This document shows, piece by piece, positions 19,794 to 25,806 of a stretch of 25,806 nt of DNA (its first letter is position 1; every line of letters begins with the position of its first letter). The notes below the pieces were generated by a model that made no database searches, had not been told where the DNA came from, and worked only from the letters and a program-made list of their open reading frames with translations. The stretch covers positions 1 to 25,806 of the forward strand of contig BDDC01001464.1 of NCBI GenBank assembly GCA_001662425.1, read 5' to 3'. The DNA is from Chlamydomonas sphaeroides (taxonomy: Eukaryota; Chlorophyta; Chlorophyceae; Chlamydomonadales; Chlamydomonadaceae). A program made the position numbers and the translations under genes.

Positions 19794-22700
19794 GTAGGTG
19801 CGGGCTCAGCACCATTGGTCTGCTGGTGGTTTGTTGGCCGGCTGAGTACAATGTACTTCATCCCTTCACACACACACACATCCGCCGCCCCCCAGCTCGC
19901 GCAGTGCCATGCCCTGCAGCCTCACACCCGCATGGCCGCCCCTCCGTTCCTGCCTCGTTGCAGCGAGGGGTTCGATTACGCTGATGCGCTCGTGGCGTGT
20001 CGTGAGGTGGGTTGTCCTTGATGGCGTCATAGCGCACATTTAGAGCATGGTGTTTGAGTGAGCGAGCCTTGATATGCTCCAGTCCGGCCCTGGCACCATC
20101 ACAGGCCCCACAGCCCACAACCCACAGTGCTGGCCCGGCCTTGAGCCCGCCGCACGCCTGCTGCCCCGCCTGCTCCAGCAAGCCACACCCAGGCGCACTA
20201 TTGCAACCGTCCCCTGGCCCCACCGCAGATGGGCCTGCCGACGGCCGTCGTCTCTGTCGTGGACAAGTGAGCCCGCGTGGCCCGCACACCCGCCTCTGCT
20301 CCCATGTGCCTCCTAGCTACGTCGAGCTGCGCTGAGCTATGGCATAGCCCGTCGTTAACATGGGGGGCATCCTGCCAACCGTCACCCCTGTAGCTACCTA
20401 CCAGCTTCCCGCGCTCTAGCAAGTCCCTTGCTTGCGGCGCTTGGTGCTGCTGCGCTTGCCGTTGACGTGAGCTCCCTACCGCCTTGCACGTGCTCCGCAT
20501 CAGGGCGTGGCAGGTCTTCCTCCGCGGTCCATGGTGGGCTGGGTGCTCGCGCAAGGTATCATTGCATGCACACACAACGGGCACCCGAGTGGCCTTCCAG
20601 CGGTCCACCATCGCCTGCGCAGTCCCGCCCGTCGCTATGCCAAACGGGAGCCGCTGGCTGTGACGTGCTGTGGTGAATTTGTTGACGTGCCAGGAACGAC
20701 AACGCCGCCGCCGCCATAGATGACTCGTGGTCGACCGTTGACCCGCTGGAGCTGGGGTACTCTCAGTTTGAGTGCAACGGAACCGAGACCTCACTCGCGG
20801 CATGCCCCTACTGTGAGCGGGGGCGCGGCGGGTGGGGCAGCTGCATAGCACGAGTTACAGTTCCGCGCGAAGCGGCGGACTGCATCCGCATTCCCTGTGC
20901 ATGTATGTGGGGAATCGTACAGCAAGCAAGCGCATGCGTTCCCATGTGCACCTGCCGCCGCTAGCTGTGTCAGCTGCCCGCTGCAACTCCGCTGCCGCAG
21001 CAACCGATGTGTCGGCGTGCACCAAGCTGGACATCGTGGGAGTCAGGTGGGCATACATCACGTCTTTGTTTGGGCCCGCGGGTGTACTGACAGGCTAGCC
21101 GCCGCACTCTGGGTCTTTCTCGCCGTCCCTGACGTCCTTGCAGAGAGGCATTCAGGACCAGAGGCACTTTGGTGGGCCAGGACCCAGGACCCAGCGCCCA
21201 GGGCCCAGCGCTCAGCACAATACATGCAAGCCACGCACCAGCACCAGCCGAGGGGGCTGGGCTTGCTGTCCAGGCTCATGCGGCGCATCCCACCCAAAAG
21301 GAAGCGTGGATGCGCTGAGTGACCGAGAAGCAAGATCTGCGGATTTACATTCATCCCCGTCGCCGACATTCCTGCGGCGCCCCACAGGTGCCTGGAGGCC
21401 GACCACACCCTGCGGCTCATGGTCGAGGTGGGTGTGGCCCCGCGCTGAGGAAAACCGCCTCGCTCCCTGCACACTGCCGCCCGCCTGCCTGCCGAAATAG
21501 ATATAGAAATAGAAATGGTTACGACGCGTGCAGGGCCCACGTCGTTTAATTAAGGAGAGTAGGCCGTGTGTGGGACAACGTCCCCACGCCCACCACCATT
21601 GTGCAAGGGCCTGCCCGCCGCGACACGCACGTGGGCTTCACTTGGCATCTCATTGATCCATGCCGTCCTCCACAGGAGTCTGTTGTTACGAACACCAGTG
21701 ACGTCGGGCGTGTCGAGGTCAGTGATCTGAGTCGCTAGCAATTGCACATGCGGCATGTATGAATGCCGGTCCGCGGCGCCGTGCCTGATGTATTGTGCGT
21801 TCACGTGGGCAGCTCATCATCACGCCGTGCATGTATGCATGTGCTCCCTGTTGCCGCTCCACGCTGCCCCATCCCCCCATGCCACAACGTGCCGCACCTT
21901 GCAGGTCTTCTTGAGCGGAGAGTGAGTCTTATAAAAATGAGTCCGTTATGAATCCATGTCCGCCGCTGGCTTGGTTGGGGTTGTGGGGTGTCTCAAGACC
22001 CCACAATCTGCTCAGAACCGCTCACCCAATCACACGCACAGCGTTGTGACTTGGGTCCCGGCAAGCGCGCGCGTCTCTCGCTAGACATTGCGCCGGCCAT
22101 CAGCAGCGCCCCTTCGCCCCACTTGGCGTCCAGGTGGGGATCCATCTCCGACGCGGGCTTCACCACTCGCGAGGCCGAGGTGGTGTGTCGCCAGCTGGGC
22201 AAGGAGTCGTCAGGTGCGCACATGACACCGTCGCCGACACCCACACCGGCTGCTGGCATGGCCGGCCATGCATGTCGCCCAGACCATCCTCGTGCCGTGG
22301 TGCCCTGCCGTCAGCCTCTGGTCGCGCGCTCGACTGCTGGCTCTCATTGGCCGGGGGCGCATGGGGGCCGAGCATGTATGCATTCGGCTCGGCTCTCACG
22401 CACGTCTGACGGTGCTGCTCAACCCATCCACCCTGGCAGGCGCCCGCGTGCTCTCTGGCTACTCCGGCAGCAGCCAGCCCTACGGCCACGGCGCGAGCCG
22501 CCCGCGCATGATCAGACGCCTGCGGTGCAACGGCAGGCAAGCGGTCGTGTGGGGATGCCGTGCGTGGGGAGCTGCCCACCTGAGCCGCCCTTCGTTGCTG
22601 CGGCAGGAGCCTAATGAGCCCGCTGCCGGCCGCTGCCTGGAATGCCGCGCTGCTGATTGGCCCTGGTGATGAGTTGGCGATGACGCAACGGCCCTCCTCC

Positions 22701-25700
22701 GCCCGCGCCACTCCCCAAATAATGATCGCAGCGAGACCAGCATCGCCGCCTGCTGGAGAGAGACGCCCGCCGAGGCCACCATCGCCACCCTGACAGACTC
22801 GGTGGCTGTGCAGTGCTATCCGCCGGTGGGCCACATACAAGGGCTATCTGGAGAGGGTCCCACCCGAGCATACGTATGAAGATGCCAGCATATATAATTG
22901 ACGTCATGTGGTGTGTCCCCTACCTGATGCGCCCGTCAGGAGTTCTCGGTCAGGCTCACCGGTGGACCGCATGCGTCAAATGGAAAGCTCGGTGGGTGCG
23001 GCTGGGGTACCGACCCAGTCGATGGCGGGGCGTTTCTGCTGTATGTAGGGTACTGTTTGCCACGCAAGGCGGGGGACGCCACAGTAAACGCTACTTGTCG
23101 ACTGCCAAAGCTATGCGTGCTGCAAATGCAATCAACGTTGTTCTTGTATCAACGCAGAGGTCTTCCGAAACGGGTCATGGGGAGCTGTCTGCAGCAACGG
23201 ATTTACAATGGTGGGCCGTCTGCACATCCGCCGATTAGCAGTGCTCGCCCTAAGCACATGCAGCCAGCTGGTGCCCTCTTACTTGGATGGCGCACACACG
23301 AAACGGTGCAACACATACCGTTAATCGAACACAACCCCTTGTTTGCGCCCGCAGGCCAATGTGCTCACCGCCTGCAAGCAGCTTGGGTTTCCCACCTCCG
23401 TGAGACAAGGTATGTGCGTGCGTGACACGGGCCGACGGTCGCAGCACCGCACGTATGCATATCGCCACTGCCACCGTCACGGCCCACGCCCCTCCTTTCC
23501 ATTAATGCCCACAGGCGCTTCGTTCTACGCCGCGCCCTCCAACGCCAGCGCACTGCACATCCGCGACCTGTCTTGCGCCGAGGAGCGCCCCTCCATTGTG
23601 GCGTGCAGCTACGCAGAGGGGCCGGGCGGCTCATGCAGCGCCAGCACCTCGGTCGCCATCAGGTGCGGCCTGGGCGGGCAGGCGGCCGACGTTCTGGCGC
23701 TGCGGCAGCAGAGCGTAGCTGCCGACGTCCGGGGCTGCATGGGTGAGCGTTATCCGACAAGCTGGTACCGGCATAGCGCACGGGCGCCCTCGCCGCACGT
23801 GCGGGCTTGCTTTGATGCACGACGTGCCGGCCCCCACCAGGTGCTACGGCCACACGCCCATCGCCTACGTGCCGCGCGGCATGTGCGATGACCCCTGGCT
23901 CTCCGGCATCTCGACGGCTGCCGCACCAAGCCCCGGCAACAGCGCGATGCTTGTGGGAAGCCTCGGCGGCGACAAGGCGTCACAGGTGTGTGGGCACTTG
24001 ACTGGGCGTCACAGCGAGTAAGGCCCCAGTCACAGGCCCCGAAACGTTCGCTTCACCCCCAGCAACGCAAGTCTGCCGCCCTGCCCCACAGGACCTGCTG
24101 CTTCTAAGATACAGCTTTAGGTGGGTGGCGGAAGGGGCGGCCGGCCGGGGATGCTGGGGAACCGGGTCCGGCCACCTGCATGGATTCCGTAACGCTTCAT
24201 CTTCATCTTCATCCTGTGCGGCGCCCTTGCTGTCTGCCCGCCGACAGCGGCGCCCTGGTCGGCTATGCTGCGTTGTCGACTCCCTGGATGAGCTCCATGG
24301 ACGCAACCGCCAGCAAGGAGCTGAGCTTTGGATCCGTGGACCGACCCGAGGCGCTGGTGCTGGCGGTAGGTAAAGGGGCTGGGGGCACCGCGGGGGCCAG
24401 CGCTGAGCGACACGGCACCGGCTTGCTGCTTGCCCCTTGAAACCCCTCCCCAGGACATGGATGGCAATGGCCTGGATGACCTGGTGGCCATGTACGGGAA
24501 CACCGTAATGGTGCGCACTGGGGTGGAGTTTCGGCTAGGCTTGCTTGGCTGGTGCTTGGGCGGGGCTCAATCCTGGCGCTTGGGCCACTCGTCGGCGTCG
24601 GGGGTCGCTCATAGCGTTCGGGGCGCGCGAGGCAATCGGAGCATTCAGGTGCACTGGAGAACGAGCACGGGCGCGCTCCGGGCGCGCTGGGTCCTTTGGG
24701 CATCATTGGGACATCCTCAATCAAGGCGCCGGGGCGCTTGTGCGCTTGGGCGCTGGGGGCGCATGGGCGCTTGTGTCAGTTGGGGCCCCAGGGGTGCTAA
24801 AGGCGCTGGCGGCGCTGGGGGCGCTGGGAGCAGTAGGGGCTCCTGGGGTTCGCGGTTTGTTGCTCATGGCTCGCGGCTTGTGGCTCGCGGCCCCGGGCTG
24901 GGGACGCTCGGGTTGCTTGGGACTCAGAGCGTTCCGTGTGGTTGATGTGCTTTCATCTGCTTGATGTAAATAGCGTCCCACATCAACCCTTCCTTTGCTC
25001 AGGTATCCACTGCCGTCGGTGTGGCTTCCTTCAGCTCCATGGCCCCCTGGCTGACAGACCCCAACTCCAAGCTTGACACGACTAACACCACCACCCGCAC
25101 TCACATCTTCACTGATGTCACGGGCGACGGCAAGGCAGACATGGTGGGTGGGCAGGGATGTGCCACCGGCGACATGCTGGTTTCAGCTGAAACAAAGCAA
25201 GCTCATGTGGTACACGCATGGTAGGCAGTTAGCCTTCCGTACCCTGACACCCGCAAAAACGAACCCCGTTGAACCCGAAGGTGTTTTTTGACCGCGACAC
25301 CCTGCGCCTGGCATATTACCCCTCGGACGGCTCGGCCTTGCTGGACGACGTGGATGGAGACGGTACCACCTGGGCCGAGCTGGCCGAGGCCGGGGCCAGG
25401 TGCGCCGAGTTTCCAGATGTCGTCGCGTCCTCCCCTTACCCATAGAGTTCCGCCATTGCCAAGCTGACAACGTACGCCTGAAGTGATGCTCGTAATGCCT
25501 TGCGCTCATGCTGCTCTTTCCCCGCTCCCTGCCTCGCCCCCCACTGGCCCCCGCTCCCGGCTCTGCGCCGTGCAGGTGCTCCTCCCTGGGCGAGGACTGC
25601 ATGATGCTGACGGCCGACATGGATGGCGACCGCACCAACGATGTTGTCATTGTAAGCATGGCGCCATTAGCCTACCTTGGCTAGCTGGGTTGGTTTCATG

Positions 25701-25806
25701 GATCTTCCTGGCTGATCTCACGTCCTTCCCCTCCAGACGTACGCCAACCGGCTGACGGCCACAGAGGAGATTTACAGTGTGTACGTGGCCCTGAGCCCGC
25801 CAGCGC
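19302..25806 (+). CDS. Gene 2: secreted/surface protein with three SRCR domains and FG-GAP repeats, 3'-partial
   Basis: Twenty-four exons join in consistent phase to give about 658 residues, and the gene runs off the right edge. The order is a signal peptide (about 1-52), three scavenger receptor cysteine-rich domains (about 68-181, 186-302 and 305-408), a linker, and FG-GAP/VCBS-type calcium-binding repeats from about residue 455. SRCR domains are ligand-binding extracellular modules. FG-GAP repeats form integrin-alpha-like propellers. The product is therefore probably a secreted or cell-surface recognition or adhesion protein. ATG at 19302 is chosen because its context (TACATGG) is fair and it leads directly into the signal peptide; in-frame ATGs at 19284 and 19317 are alternatives. 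Whether a membrane anchor follows cannot be seen. The natural ligand is unknown. Confidence 0.88.
19867..19880. repeat. (CA)7 microsatellite in gene 2 intron 2
   Basis: Uninterrupted CA dinucleotide tract in the pyrimidine-rich part of the intron. Confidence 0.85.
19964..21427 (+). CDS. Gene 2 exons 3-7: rest of SRCR 1
   Basis: Exons are 19964-20006, 20229-20266, 20694-20812, 20974-21046 and 21388-21427. Diagnostic SRCR segments are EGFDYADALVACREMGLP (the usual 'A..VCrqLG.p' helix), FECNGTETSLAACP (the 'eCnG.E.sl..C' segment) and IVGVRC at the domain end, where other SRCRs read 'agV.C'. A longer loop with DNAAAAIDDSWS lies between strands. The last exon also begins SRCR 2 (LRLMVE). Confidence 0.87.
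21495..21608 (-). mobile_element. Short retroposon copy 3, in gene 2 intron 7
   Basis: This 114-bp insertion has the same body as copies 1 and 2 and a left AAATAGATATAGAAATAGAA tail. It is flanked by GCCTGCCTGCCG (21483-21494) and GCCTGCCCGCCG (21609-21620), an 11/12-matching target-site duplication. The 25-nt hairpin region is at 21521-21545 and a second stem is at 21570-21587. As in gene 1, it lies antisense to the host gene. Confidence 0.78.
21676..22825 (+). CDS. Gene 2 exons 8-12: SRCR 2
   Basis: Exons are 21676-21717, 21905-21921 (a 17-nt microexon), 22134-22213, 22440-22536 and 22732-22825. Joined, they read GRVEVFLSGEWGSISDAGFT, EAEVVCRQLG, LRCNGSETSIAAC and SVAVQC, the clearest SRCR match in the window. 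The microexon supplies VFLSGE and is required for frame. Exon 11 ends at a GC donor (CAG|GCAAGC at 22537). Only that donor with the acceptor at 22731 rebuilds the conserved CNGSETSIAAC segment. Confidence 0.9.
22537..22731 (+). other. GC-AG intron (gene 2 intron 11)
   Basis: The donor is GGCAG|GCAAGC and the acceptor is GATCGCAG|C. This splice restores the conserved SRCR segment CNGSETSIAAC, which makes it strong evidence for real GC donor use. Confidence 0.82.
22940..23985 (+). CDS. Gene 2 exons 13-17: SRCR 3 and following linker
   Basis: Exons are 22940-22991, 23158-23210, 23355-23409, 23515-23662 and 23841-23985. SRCR 3 reads FSVRLTGG, GKLEVFRNGSWGAVCSNGFT, ANVLTACKQLGFPTSV, IRDLSCAEERPSIVACSY and TSVAIRC. 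Exon 17 (CYGHTPIAYVPRGMCDDPW and onward) completes the domain and leads into a Ser/Ala/Gly linker. Exon 16 could extend to a second GTGAGC donor at 23743, but that would move exon 17 out of its protein-like frame. Confidence 0.87.
24092..25806 (+). CDS. Gene 2 exons 18-24: FG-GAP/VCBS repeat region, open at right edge
   Basis: Exons are 24092-24120, 24248-24365, 24454-24510, 25003-25143, 25281-25399, 25576-25651 and 25737 to beyond 25806. Four calcium-loop motifs are visible: DMDGNGLDDLV, DVTGDGKADMV (across exons 21/22), DVDGDGTTWAELA and DMDGDRTNDVVI. They are spaced about 40-55 residues apart, as in FG-GAP blades. Exon 22 has an AAG acceptor (GAAG|GTG), the least certain splice in the model, but every other nearby AG leads to a stop. 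Confidence 0.83.
24545..24915. repeat. G-rich degenerate repeat filling gene 2 intron 20
   Basis: The 492-nt intron 24511-25002 is dominated by imperfect repeats of GGCGCTTGGG/GGCGCTGGGG with many G runs on the + strand, strongest at 24725-24850. Confidence 0.7.

Noticed and set aside
22612..22668. Alternative acceptor (CAG|GAGCC) for the exon after the GC donor at 22537
   Set aside because: The resulting peptide lacks the SRCR cysteine, whereas the acceptor at 22731 yields CNGSETSIAAC.
23663..23742. Extension of gene 2 exon 16 to the GTGAGC donor at 23743
   Set aside because: It would place exon 17 in a frame of poor composition, whereas the donor at 23663 rebuilds the SRCR ending VAIRC.

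Overview
The window looks like nuclear DNA of a chlorophycean green alga, probably volvocine (Chlamydomonas, Gonium or Volvox type). It is strongly GC-rich. Its two genes are split into many short exons with G|GTGAG/GTGCG donors and (G)CAG acceptors. The first TGTAA, the green-algal poly(A) signal, lies about 0.9 kb after the first stop codon. Volvocine genomes are known to carry SRCR-domain surface proteins, and one of the two genes encodes such a protein. There is no prokaryotic operon structure, tRNA, rRNA or CRISPR array. The assignment rests on these features and not on any database match.

Region 1 (1-12,720, + strand) is the 3' part of a large gene entering from the left. I could reconstruct 38 exons whose splice phases all agree. 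They give about 1,529 residues ending at a TAA at 11,808-11,810. The product has a lysine-rich helical first third, a middle part with many N-glycosylation sequons and paired cysteines, one predicted membrane span near the C terminus and a short basic tail. It is therefore probably a type I surface or endomembrane protein. I do not recognise the family.

Region 2 (about 12,720-19,300) holds no gene I can support. It contains a GGC/GGT repeat, a 399-base run of N, two complete copies of a MITE-like element in inverted orientation with a third decayed copy beside them, and a truncated retroposon.

Region 3 (19,302 to the window end, + strand) is the 5' part of a second gene. I reconstructed 24 exons, again with consistent phases. 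It encodes a signal peptide, three SRCR domains and then FG-GAP/VCBS-type calcium-binding repeats, and it continues past the right edge. This is a secreted or cell-surface adhesion or receptor-like protein.

The most unusual features are an old retroposon insertion whose 11-bp target-site duplication copied a 5' splice site in gene 1, a dispersed repeat family with a conserved and partly covarying hairpin, three GC-AG introns among about 60, and the SRCR plus FG-GAP architecture of gene 2. Both genes appear to make surface-exposed proteins in the same orientation, but nothing in the sequence shows that they work together.
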